Source of the DNA: Phytophthora hibernalis
Lineage: Eukaryota; Oomycota; Peronosporomycetes; Peronosporales; Peronosporaceae
DNA: 64,000 nucleotides
Assembly: GCA_012656075.1 (NCBI GenBank)
Contig: JAAKBF010000048.1
Coordinates: 186,001-250,000 of the forward strand
Direction: 5' to 3'
In this document: piece after piece, positions 1 to 9,119 of the stretch
Numbering within the stretch: the first letter of the stretch is position 1
Layout: each line of letters opens with the position of its first letter
The notes under the pieces: model-generated
The model's input: the letters and a program-made list of their open reading frames with translations, nothing else
What the model was told of the DNA's origin: nothing
The model's database searches: none
Translations under genes and position numbers: made by a program

Positions 1-864
1 CTGGGTGGACTGCACTCCCACACACATCCTCGTGTGTTCGTTCACGGTGGTGCGTCTCCGCGTTTTACTCCTCGTGGACACAGTTTGTGCGATTGTGCAG
101 TGCATCAGCATTTTTCCGGCGTGCTGCGGTCTGAGCTCGCCTGTGGGGCTGCGGCTCAGCCTCACACAAGTTTGACCCGTTCCTGGATGTGTCGTTGTCG
201 CTTGATGATGGAGAGAAGCAAGATGTCAAACGTGAAAAGAAGACGTTCTCAGAGGCATCCCCACTTACTCTCAAGACACTTCTGCGCCAGTTTGCAGCCG
301 AGGAGGAACTGCGCGGTGCCAACCAAGTGTACTGCAAACAGTGCTCCAAGTACCAGAACAACTACAAGAGTCTGAATCTGCACACGCTACCGAACGTGCT
401 GGTGTTCCACATCCGTCGCCTCGACTTCTATCGCCAGCAGAAACGGATGCAAAATGTGCAATTCCCGCTGACAGGACTCAACATGAGACCGTTCACGTCC
501 GTGGGCATCGACGAAGCTAGCGAACGCAAGAAAAGTGACAACAAAAGCGCCGTTCAAGGGAAGCAAAATGGCGACCAGAGCGAGTTCATCTACGACCTCG
601 TCGCCGTTGTCAACCACCACGGCGAGTCGGTGAACGGCGGCCACTACACGTCCTACGTCCGTGACGAAGTGTCCAAGTCCGGCAGCCAGCAGCAGTGGAT
701 ACTTTTCGACGACGTCGAAGTGAAAGCTGTTCCCGCCAACGAAGTCGAGAGCTCTCAAGCGTACGTTGCTCGGTAAATGTTTCCCACCACTTCTAACCAC
801 ACTCTTTCACAGATACCTGCTGTGCTACGTCCGACGGAGCCCATTTATCGCCGTATCCGCGTAA
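1..864 (+). CDS. Ubiquitin carboxyl-terminal hydrolase (USP/UBP family), 3' part
   Basis: C-terminal half of a USP cysteine protease that removes ubiquitin from proteins; the catalytic Cys box lies left of the window. Seen: the finger region with a CxxC pair (VYCKQC), the typical CGSASHKFDPFLDVSL stretch from 150, and the His box GESVNGGHYTSYVRDE near 625-670 followed by WILFDDVEV. The reading frame is frame 1 up to about 144 (VHQHFSGVLRSELAC) and frame 3 from 150, so one base is missing at the GGGG run 145-148; this is probably a sequence error. A 52-nt GT-AG intron (761-812) restores the usual USP ending AYLLCYVRR, and the stop is at 862-864. The 5' gene structure before about 100 is unclear. 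It is an ordinary housekeeping gene and a different subtype from the USP10-like gene at 22.3 kb. Confidence 0.85.
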
Positions 865-1003
865 CCATACACTTCAACATGCGTCTAAAAGACAGCGTCA
901 TGTCACTATCTTCCCTCTCTCAAATGACTAAAAATACCTCGCCGCGTGGCTCTATCATTTCGAGAAAGACTCCGACGACACTAAGACTGGAATTCGAAGC
1001 TCG

Positions 1004-2895
1004 ATGCAGGTCAAGTACCCCATCATGGGGCTGTCGTACGCCCGCGGACTGTTTGCCATCTGCGGGGCGGCGGCTCGCTCAAGTCCGGCATCAAGAACAC
1101 CGTCGTACGCTTCGCAATCCCTCTTTAAGTGAATGTATCAATGCTCACAGTGTATCATCTCTGCAGGACATCTACCAGCTCTCGGACGAAGACCCCACGG
1201 GCTTCCACAAGGAGATCACGGCCGACACGGGTCTGGAACTGGCCTCGGGCGTCGCCTTCTCGCACGACGGACAGCTCATCGCCGTGTCTGTGAGCGCTGG
1301 CTGCTGGGTCTACGCTCTGGACCTCAAGACCAAGAACATCTCGTTACTGGTCAAGTTCCGCACGGATTTCCACGAAGACGAGAGCTCCCAGACGTGTGCA
1401 CGCTTCGTAGGCAATTCCACCATCTTGACAGGTGGAGAGGACGGCGTGGTGCGTGTCTGGCGCCTCAGTAGAGACCCGTCCAAGCCTGAGAAGGACGTGG
1501 GCTCTGCCAAAGCTCTGCGAGTGCCGGACGAGAGAGATCCCCATGAAAAGATCAAGACGGACGAGCAGCCCAAGCTCGGAGACTGCGTCATTGCAGGAGT
1601 CAACATGGTGACGCTCACGAGGGAGTATCGAGGTCATAGCAAGAGGATCCGAGACATTGACGTGGATCTGTCCCATCGCAACTTGGTGGCGTCCAGTTCA
1701 GAAGATCAGTCGTGTCACTTGTGGAGACTGACGGAGGTGACGCCGATGTGCAAGTTTTCCAAGGAGGACGCTCTGGAGAATGCCATTCAGAGACTGTCTA
1801 CTAAACCCGTGGTGGGTCCGCGCAAGCACTTGTTCCGCTGCGTGCGCTTTGCCAATAGTGGACGTCGACTGTTTACGGTGCTGACTCCGGCACGTGGAGA
1901 CTCCATTTTGATCAAGTGGAAGCCCGAGACCATCGCGCAGGAAAACGAGGAGCAGTGGTCGTGGGTGATGGAGGAAGTGGTGATTGCCGGGGATAAACCG
2001 GTGGCGAGTCTCTGTGTGAGCCAGGATGACCGCTTTGTGTGCACGGCAGCGGTAACTGGCGAGATTAAGGTGTTCCTGGCGTCCACGCTGCAGCAGTACG
2101 AGAAGAAGTCGACGCTTCAGCACACGTTTGCCATCACTGGCATGAGCTGTGCGCCGTCAATGGACAAGCAATCACCAATCTTCCACTTGGTGAGTGGTGG
2201 TGCCGACAAGAATCTGCTGCGTCATGAAATTTCGTTCGAGGGCGGCATTGTCAAGTCTGCATTGGAGATCATTGTGGGTGGCGTGAAGAGCGCGGTGGGC
2301 GCCACTGTCGGTCTTGGACTGAACCTCTGGATGGCTACAACGCTGCTATTTATTCTCCTGCTATTTATTCATGCCAAGACTGCGATGCTCCTGGATGGCC
2401 CGTTGGCAGGCTTCAATGTAAGTTTACGGATACCATATCCTGATTACATTTGGTAAGGACTCTGGTTTTAATGATGTTTTTCTTGACAATGCACAGGATC
2501 TAGCATCACTTAGCTTTGACTCCACGGATGGCCTAGTTACCATTGGGGCGCTGCTGGGCAGCACTATGGTTACGTGGCTCTTTGCGGCACACAGCTCGGT
2601 GACGAGCCGCTTCTTCTGGAACGGTCTGTTGTGCCTACTGTCTGGCGTCGTAGCCTTCTTTGTGGCCATCTCGGCGGACCTCGAGGTTAACTGGCAAACT
2701 GGCGACGCCTCCATCGACGAGTTACTCGGTACGTTGGCTGCAGCATCTGCGCTCGGATCGTTTTGTTCTTGGGACCACATCGTTCTGATATTTTGTGGTG
2801 CTGAAACCTATGCAGATTACAAGATTTCGATTTTCTTCGGCGTGTGCTGCGTCGCGTTCTTCTTTTGTCATTCGCTGCTGGTATTGACGCTGTAA
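1004..2895 (+). CDS. Sec12/PREB-like WD40 membrane protein (Sar1 exchange factor candidate)
   Basis: Probable ER guanine-nucleotide exchange factor for Sar1, which starts COPII coat assembly. The ATG at 1004 gives MQVKYPIMGLSYARGLFAICG, with the short N-terminal beta-strand and Gly-rich turn typical of Sec12. One base is missing at GGGG 1064-1067, after which the reading resumes as SLKSGIKNTV. An intron ends at 1166; its donor is uncertain (1105 fits). The main exon 1167-2417 carries WD40 blades (GGEDGVVRVWRL; SSEDQSCHLWRL) and then a membrane segment (LWMATTLLFILLLFIH). A phase-0 intron at 2418-2496 (GTAAGT...CAG) leads to 2497-2895, with more hydrophobic segments (LLCLLSGVVAFFVAI; IFFGVCCVAFFFCHSLLVL). 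An 87-nt in-frame optional intron is possible at 2729-2815. Family identity is fairly secure; Sar1 activity is inferred. Confidence 0.72.
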
Positions 2896-3098
2896 GCAAG
2901 CGCACGGAGCAGTTTGAGAAGGTATTGCTTGCAACGACGTCGTCACCTATAGGCAAGCAGCGATAACCAGAGCTCGGCCTAGCACTACCACCGCAGGATC
3001 GTACTACGTAGCATATTCGTGCCTGTGACGGAAGCAGCAAGAGCCATCGGCACGTATCGCTTACAAACGAGCAACACTCAACTATCCAACAATCAAAG
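2896..3098. other. Intergenic, with 3396-3652 after the small ORF
   Basis: The spacer between the Sec12-like gene and the secreted protease is about 760 bp in total (2896-3652). Apart from the small ORF listed separately, I see no coding signal, RNA gene or repeat in it. The stretch 3280-3400 is AT-rich. Confidence 0.5.
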
Positions 3099-3395
3099 AT
3101 GCCTTCATCCTCAATAAATCTGGCCATGGTGTCGCTTGCTCTTGTATTTGCAACCTCCAGCTGGATTACAGTAACGTTAACGCAAATGCACTCGACCCAA
3201 ACAGTAAAACCGACGTCTACCAGCCATAAAGCACTTCCCACCAGCCACCGAGCTGTATTTCGCGAAAAACAGTTGCAGCCTTTCCCAATACGAAGCTATA
3301 AAGTACGATATATAGGATATAGCAGGTTTTGTGCAACAGTAAAATCACTTAGTGGTACATACATTAGAGGACAATACTATCAGGATTATATTTAG
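3099..3395 (+). CDS. Hypothetical small secreted protein (98 aa)
   Basis: An ATG-initiated ORF in a good context (AATCAAAGATGCC). The first 28 residues look like a signal peptide, with a hydrophobic run (LAMVSLALVFATSSWI). The remainder is Ser/Thr/basic-rich and then Tyr-rich, with no family I recognise. It is not an obvious RxLR or Crinkler effector: no RxLR or LxLFLAK motif follows the signal peptide. It sits directly upstream of a secreted protease. It may be a real small secreted protein, a decayed effector or a chance ORF; there is no homology support. Confidence 0.25.
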   Translation: MPSSSINLAMVSLALVFATSSWITVTLTQMHSTQTVKPTSTSHKALPTSHRAVFREKQLQPFPIRSYKVRYIGYSRFCATVKSLSGTYIRGQYYQDYI

Positions 3396-3652
3396 AGGTT
3401 ATTGAAGTAACGACCAAAAACCTTGACGACCAGCGGGACAGCAGTCGTACGTGATCTCAGCTGGTGGTTTACCCGAACAAATGGCGAAATGGCTCTGCAT
3501 CTTTTAGTACAAACTGCGTCAGCGTAGAAATCACCAACGGATGCATGGGCGGGTGGTTTGAGAGTTGATAAATCCATCTCTACCTCACTCCGAGTTCGAA
3601 GGGCAACAGGCCAACCTAACAACCCAACTTTCGATCACGTGCACAACGTCCA

Positions 3653-4864
3653 ATGTTGGTCCGATTTACTGCCGTAGCTGCTGCTCTTCTCGCCGTCTCG
3701 CAGTGTATTATCACTGTTGCAGAGGCTTTAACCTCTGATGGCGGGTTCGCGACGGGTGCCTGGAAACCGGTCAACGCATCGAGCTACACGATCGATTCAC
3801 CATGCGAGCACCAACGGTGGAATATCACACAGGACTCGGCGACTGCAGTCTGGCTCCACTTCTCATTGGTCAACCTCGCTCCTGGTGCTCACTTGATGGT
3901 TTCATCATTGAACGGGTCGAAAGCGTTGTCGATCACGTCACCGTCTACGGGTGTCACCACCACTCCGATTTCCGGCAGCGGAGTCGTACTACAGTTTGTG
4001 CCTCCTAGTGAAGGCTGTCTGGCAACCAGCAAGTCCAGCATGACATTGGAAACTATTGGGTACTCGTACTCGGACGACTCCCAAGTGGAGAACGAGGAGC
4101 GCGCGATCTGCGGCTCTGCCGACACGATGAAGAACGCAGTGTGCTTCTCAACAGGTGCCGAAGAGGACAAGATCATGATTACCAAGGCAATGACTGTTAT
4201 GCGTACACAGCGCACTCGGGACGACAACGCTATCGTCACTTGCACGGCGTGGCTGTGGGGTAACCAAGGCCACATAATCTCCAACAACCACTGCTTTTCA
4301 AGCCAGGAGATGGTTGACGCCGCCAAGTTCGAGTTTGACGTGCAAACAACTGGATGCAGTGACGATTGCACCTTTGCCACTTGCCCCATCGGTAAGACGC
4401 TGGTCGGAAAGGACAACGTTAAGTTTATCAAATCCGACGTGACTCTCGACTACTCCATCCTGCAGATCACGAACGACGCTGCCTCCTATGTGAGCACTTA
4501 CGGGTACCTGCAAGTCCGCAGCTCTGCCCCGACTAAAGGGGAAGAGATCTACATCCCACAACAACCCAAGGGCGGCGCTAAGAAGATCGCCAAGACCGAC
4601 AACGATGCCGACAACGATGCTGCCAAGGTGCTCAATCTGGACTTCTCAGTGGAGGTGGAAGGAGTCACCTTTACTCACCTCATTGCCTACGCTGCAGACA
4701 CGGAGGAAGGAAGCTCCGGTTCCCCTGTGATATCTCGTTCCGATAACTTGGTTGTGGGTCTGCACCGCATTGGAGACTGTGACAACGCAGCCACACCATC
4801 GGATCAGCTTGCTACTGCTCTTTCAGCCATCGTATCCGGCAACGATGGTATCAAAACTGCTTGA
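3653..4864 (+). CDS. Secreted trypsin-like serine protease (403 aa)
   Basis: Single-exon extracellular peptidase of the trypsin-fold type. The signal peptide covers residues 1 to about 25 (VRFTAVAAALLAVSQCIITVAEA). An N-terminal beta-rich domain of about 130 residues precedes the protease fold, which is the layout of bacterial lysyl-endopeptidase-like S1 proteins. The catalytic triad can be read as His213 (ISNNHCF), Asp266 (LDYSILQI) and Ser355 (EGSSGSPV). Several Cys pairs (C197/C214, C235/C239/C244) suggest disulfides. No introns and no frame breaks. In a plant pathogen such a protein could act in nutrition or on the host; that role is inferred. The downstream RWP-RK remnant is unrelated. 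Confidence 0.85.
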   Translation: MLVRFTAVAAALLAVSQCIITVAEALTSDGGFATGAWKPVNASSYTIDSPCEHQRWNITQDSATAVWLHFSLVNLAPGAHLMVSSLNGSKALSITSPSTGVTTTPISGSGVVLQFVPPSEGCLATSKSSMTLETIGYSYSDDSQVENEERAICGSADTMKNAVCFSTGAEEDKIMITKAMTVMRTQRTRDDNAIVTCTAWLWGNQGHIISNNHCFSSQEMVDAAKFEFDVQTTGCSDDCTFATCPIGKTLVGKDNVKFIKSDVTLDYSILQITNDAASYVSTYGYLQVRSSAPTKGEEIYIPQQPKGGAKKIAKTDNDADNDAAKVLNLDFSVEVEGVTFTHLIAYAADTEEGSSGSPVISRSDNLVVGLHRIGDCDNAATPSDQLATALSAIVSGNDGIKTA

Positions 4865-5140
4865 TAGATTCCACGTGTAGATGCTTGTCATGAGTAGAAT
4901 TCGTGTGGTAATATAGTTTTGTGTTCGTTGAATACGTTGATTCCCGATAAGTTTGAAGACAAGAGGTATTGATACAGCTTCCCGTTGCACTACCTGAGTC
5001 TAGAGTCATCATCCGACGGCCTTCCAAACCTTCTCCGCAAAGCTCATTCTCGGTTTCCCTGTCTCCGCGTCAAGTCCTCTTCCTGGTAATCCGATACTTT
5101 TAATATTTCCTGCCAAGATGCACCCCGCTACCCGACACTC

Positions 5141-5338
5141 ATGCTGGAAAACTCCATGCATCGCTCCGAGTACTTCCAAGCGTTCTACATGTACCACTAT
5201 GGGTACTACATACCCATAGAAAAAGCGGCTAAGGAACTCGGAGTCTCAAGCATTACATTGAGGCGCGCCTTCAAGCGCTACAAAATGAGGTGGCCAAACT
5301 ACCCCACGGCTCCTCCCGTCATCCGTTCAAAAATGTAA
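5141..5338 (+). pseudogene. RWP-RK DNA-binding domain remnant (65 aa ORF)
   Basis: The ORF contains AAKELGVSSITLRRAFKRY followed by KMRWPNYP. This matches the helix-turn-helix and RWP signature of RWP-RK domains (AAxxLGVSxTxLKxxCR...RWPxRK), a transcription-factor family that is numerous in oomycetes. The closing RK is absent: after RWP come NYPTAPPVIRSKM and a stop. Intact family members have a longer protein around the domain, so this is either a minimal one-domain gene or a decayed copy. The reading frame has no convincing upstream exon. Nothing else is visible in 4865-5140. Confidence 0.5.
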
Positions 5339-5798
5339 TCGGGGCGCTGAAGAAAAGAAGCTCCTATGTAGCAGAATCAACACGAAATATCTGAAGCGTG
5401 GACACTTTTGTCATCTGAATTTGGTAGCATTCTTGACCGATACGATGCCCAACGTAGTGTGCTGTTATGCATTTGTGCTGGTAATACCGGTAAGAAAATG
5501 TGCGAGTGCCTCGTCATCTCAGAACTATTATACATTTTTTTAGGTTGTAGGGTACTAATTGGGATCGTATTAGTGATTCTGTGACGGAAACTACTTCGAT
5601 ACGACACTTACCAGGTAGTGAACTTGTCGCTTTGAAGGTAAGCTTACTTCTAAGTATCCAGATCGTTTATGAAGAAGTGATAGGCTTCCCACAACCAAAA
5701 CAAAAGCACAATCACGTCGGGTGGAAGTGCTTGCTCATGTTTGGCGAACGGCCTGGAGAAGCGCAAAATTCCCAATCACGAGAACCTATTCACTACAT
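5339..5798. other. Non-coding stretch before the retroelement
   Basis: About 460 bp, AT-rich, with only short chance ORFs. I see no gene, RNA or repeat. Its last five bases (5799-5803 follow) are the left target duplication of the retroelement. Confidence 0.5.
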
Positions 5799-5803
5799 CT
5801 ACC
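5799..5803. repeat. Target-site duplication, left copy (CTACC)
   Basis: Five bases immediately left of the left LTR, identical to 12615-12619 immediately right of the right LTR. A 5-bp duplication is normal for Ty3/Gypsy integration and fixes the element ends. Confidence 0.92.
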
Positions 5804-6282
5804 TGTAGTGGGTCCCGGGCTGAAGTCCGAAAATTTGCAAGACATTCGATGCGGGGACCAACCCGCACGGAATTAGGGTCAAGTGTATTGATGTGTTGGT
5901 CACTTGGCCAAATAGAAAGTGAGAGCCGTGGAGAGATCATGAGTCTGATAGTCACCAGCTCGTTTTCACCAAGACTTGCTCCCAGAGGTTCGGACTGGTG
6001 CGAGGCAGAAGTCACCTGCTCACGCCAGGTCCTTGACATAAAGTTGACCACTAAATCCAAATACCGCTTGGTCGGGCACTGGTTGCCGTCCCAAGATATA
6101 CAGCGCTGCACCCATTTTCCACGTCTTGTAGCCGTCAGACACATCTGGGTCCACCTGTGATCGACACAGAGACATCGGTTGGCGATTAACCATTCGCCAG
6201 TCGCCAGAGCCGAATGTATCTCGCCTCACTCAGAGGCAATTACTGTAGCGGCAACAAAGCTGAATACTCGGCGCCCACTACA
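5804..6282 (-). repeat. 3' LTR of the Gypsy element (479 bp)
   Basis: Starts TGTAGTGGGTCCCGGG and ends CGGCGCCCACTACA. It aligns along its full length with 12155-12614. It keeps about 20 bp (roughly 6013-6032) that the other LTR lacks. Confidence 0.95.
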
Positions 6283-6675
6283 CATTCCCCTAGCTTGGTT
6301 TGCCGCTCCTTCGCTCGGTCTTCGCACCGTCAGTCCGTTCTTCCAACAGCACTAACGACGCTGGTCCTGGTCCTTGCGATGAAGAGAGGAACGGTTCTTG
6401 TTTTCACGAGGAGTCTGCGCGACTTTCGCTGCTGCAGTCCTTTATCGCGTTTGGCGTCCTGCAGACCCAGCCGGTCAGTCTCAGACTGCTGCAAACTTGC
6501 TTGCTGACCTTCACTGGTCAGAATACCCTGCTGTCCTTCAGGCTCTCGCGCAAATCTGCGTCGGTGTTTTCCGACACTCCGCTGTCCTTCAGGCTCACTC
6601 GCAGCTTGGCGTCTTGGTTTCATAGACTGCCGGCGCCTTGCCAGTCTCGACGAGTTGTTTGACTCGTCCTTTGTC
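6283..6675 (-). other. Retroelement 3' region, low-complexity imperfect repeats
   Basis: Between the chromodomain-like tail and the 3' LTR. It holds imperfect direct copies of a CTGTCCTTCAGGCTC motif (about 6528-6543 and 6588-6603). On the minus strand it reads as Gln/Glu/Gly-rich (EPEGQ...SEGQQ). It is probably the end of pol or its 3' untranslated part. Confidence 0.5.
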
Positions 6676-7436
6676 CTAGTAGTTGAAATGGTAGGATCCG
6701 CTGGTTTCCCACTCAGTCCTCCACTTGATGACAGCTTGTTCCAGACCCCTTCGAGCTCCTGGTCCCCTGCTTCTTTGGACGTACTTGCCCACGAGAACGC
6801 GAATCTCTTTTGCGAGGTCGGTCAGAGACCCATACGACTCCTCAATGGATTGTAAACCTTTCCATCCGACTTCAATCTCGTAGTCTACAATCACGGCGTT
6901 CCACCGATGATTCTTCAGCTCGCCGACCGCCAACACGATGCCTTGAGCAGACACGTGCTCGAGTAGCTCGTCGGTCACTTCAAGCTGTCGTCCGCGTACA
7001 TCTTGAATCTCGAAGTGTGCGCGTCCAGTTTGTACAAGGTGCTCCACTCGAAACGAATGAGCATCCGCTCGGTTCACACGGCACGGTCCAATCCACGTCA
7101 CTTGTAGCTTGTTGCCCCGCTTCTCATCAACTCGAGAGCGGAGCACGTAGACATCACCGCGAAATTAACCAGGTTCTTGCCACGCTCACGCTTCTTGCTG
7201 AGCAGGCGCTGCTTCAATCGCTGGTCTTCTACGGCACCGTGCATGGCACGGATGCTTTAACGTAGTTGCGCGAGGTACCCTTCGATCTCCGCTGACTCCG
7301 GAATTGTTTGCAGCTCCTGTGTCTCGGGCAGGTAAAATTCGCGGAGCGGCGTCGGGTTCTGCAACCCAGTGAACAGCTCGGTCGGCGAATGGTTCCCCAG
7401 CGACGGCACCGCCGTATGGTTCAAGCTCGCTTGCAC
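6676..7436 (-). pseudogene. Gypsy integrase C-terminus and chromodomain-like tail, broken
   Basis: Minus-strand remains of the pol 3' end. 7436-7257 reads VQASLNHTAVPSLGNHSPTE..., the stretch after the integrase core. 7146-6676 holds a GPY/F-type module (KLQVTWIGPCRV) and then a chromodomain-like segment (VGWKGLQSIEESYGSLTDLA). A stop at 7257-7259 and frame changes near 7150 and 7020 break it. The 5' neighbour sequence in pol is displaced by the nested insertion at 7437-8247. Confidence 0.75.
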
Positions 7437-8247
7437 TGTGGAGAAGTGTACGCCAGTTTCGGGGATTCGGCTGCATCCAGACTGCGATCGGATAGATGGG
7501 TCTCGATCCAGAGACGGGTTAGGGGTATCCGAGATCAGCCATCGTGAATCCGGGTCTATGATGCGATCATTTTGATACGCCGATCGAGATCCCGATCCCG
7601 ATCCGATGGTACCAAAATAGTGGTACACTCGAGGCTGAGAGTCAGTACGAGGTATTGTAGGAATGCGCAAAGAATCCTGTGGGTAAAGGGAGAGGTAGGA
7701 GGTTAAGATACAGAATAGATTCCGATTTGCCTTGCAAGACACAAGTGCTTTCTAGACTACCGGTGAAGGAGGTACATTGGCCTACCCGAAGAAGAACTCG
7801 CTCGTCAACCAAGAACACGACGTACACCTGGATAGCTTGGCCAGGGTACGCTCACATATCAATCTCACTACAAGATCCCGCCAAGAGGAGGCGGCAAGCA
7901 ACGGAAAGGGCTGCAACAGCACAAGAAAAGGATACACCCCACGCGATCGGCTTGAACCAAGACTCGATCGCAACACACCGACAACCGCGTGAAGAACACC
8001 CGCGTGGCCGTCACCCACCCAGACCCCGGAAGGAGCAACCAGCCTCCAACCTCCGCCTTGGTCACCACTGAACGTCTTCGCGAACACCGGAAGAGTGTAC
8101 CCCGCCCAGTCGTCGGGTACACAAGGTGACTACAAGGTTTCGATCGCGTCAGATCAACGGAATACCCCCTCCGACAGTCGGCAGTCCGGGCGTACCGTGC
8201 ACAAGCTTCGACCGCGTCAGCAATTTTCGTGAAGCAGCTTCGCTACA
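7437..8247. mobile_element. Nested 811-bp insertion with TG...CA ends (solo-LTR-like)
   Basis: This sequence interrupts the integrase. The minus-strand text left of it ends VYLVTMV and the text right of it resumes QASLNHT; joined, they match the continuous Gypsy integrase. The insert starts TGTGGAGAAG and ends CTTCGCTACA (TG...CA, ends imperfectly inverted) and is flanked by GCAC on both sides (7433-7436 and 8248-8251). These traits fit a solo LTR or a short LTR-type element. It contains a GATC-rich palindromic patch (7575-7600) and no convincing coding sequence. Whether a matching full element exists elsewhere cannot be judged here. Confidence 0.7.
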
Positions 8248-8252
8248 GCACC

Positions 8253-8959
8253 ATCGTGACCAAGTACACCCAATCCTTGTAGCTCATCTTGTAGGCCAGA
8301 ATCATCGCTCTAATCACTTGTAATATATCACGATTCACTCTCTCCACTGATCCATTTATCCACGGGCTGTAGCCGGCGTGAACTTCTGCTGTGTACGCAG
8401 CCGTCGACTCAGCTCGGCCACCACTTCATTCTTGAAGTGTGTACCATTATCCGACACCCAATCCGGCGGTATAGCAAACCGCGAGTGCCAAGCCAACAGA
8501 GCTTCAGTCGTCACTCTGCTGTCCGCTGTGTCCGCCACCACCAGTTCACAGTAGTGTGTAGCATGATCCTTTAGGACCAGTAGATACTTGCTCTCACCGT
8601 AACTCGCTCCCATATAGAGAAAGTCAAAGTGTAGAACTTCATTGCGTGTGTTGCAGTCGATCACTTCGCCCCAGGGCCTAAGGATAACCCCCTCGACAAT
8701 GCAAACACAGCAAACTGTCATTCACAAATTTCGCCACCGTCGCCTTCAGATGGTCGATCACAAAAAGACGTTGGAGGTGAGCGATCATGGCTTGCTGCCC
8801 ACGGTGTCCTTGGCCGCCGCAGTGCGCCACAATACATAGCCTCTGCATCAACTCGGTTGCTTCCACTGGCACCCAAATCCGTCCTCGCAGCTTGATCGTT
8901 CCATCTGCAGTGGTTTCAGCACCCACCGGTGCTGGAAATTGTCCTTGGACCGCCGTCAA
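8253..8959 (-). pseudogene. Gypsy integrase, zinc finger and catalytic core, broken
   Basis: Minus-strand integrase. The HHCC finger reads HCGGQGHRG...CLHC. The RNase H-like core has its first Asp in LHFDFLYMG and its second in DWVSDNGTHFKNE. A frame change near 8700 separates finger and core, and another near 8370 (TPA-Y/T-S) is followed by a run-on stop at 8356-8358. Downstream, NGSVERVNRDILQVIRAMI can still be read in a third frame up to the nested insertion. Confidence 0.85.
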
Positions 8960-9119
8960 TTCCCCGAGCGTAGGTCAGACGAAGTCTTCGTCGTCGAGAG
9001 GTCGTAGTCCTGGCCTGTTCGGCGTCGTTGACCTTGACCCGTTTCACCGTCGCTACGGGTGCGTGATTCCCGGCCCACCGAGAAATCATGTCGGCCCATA
9101 CGTTGTCAGGACCAGGTAC

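Noticed and set aside
3099..3395. RxLR effector
   Set aside because: Signal peptide is present, but no RxLR or dEER motif follows within the usual distance.
7437..8247. The nested insertion as a CACTA-type DNA transposon
   Set aside because: The left junction reads CACTG, but the right end does not mirror it. TG...CA ends with a 4-bp duplication fit an LTR-type insertion better.
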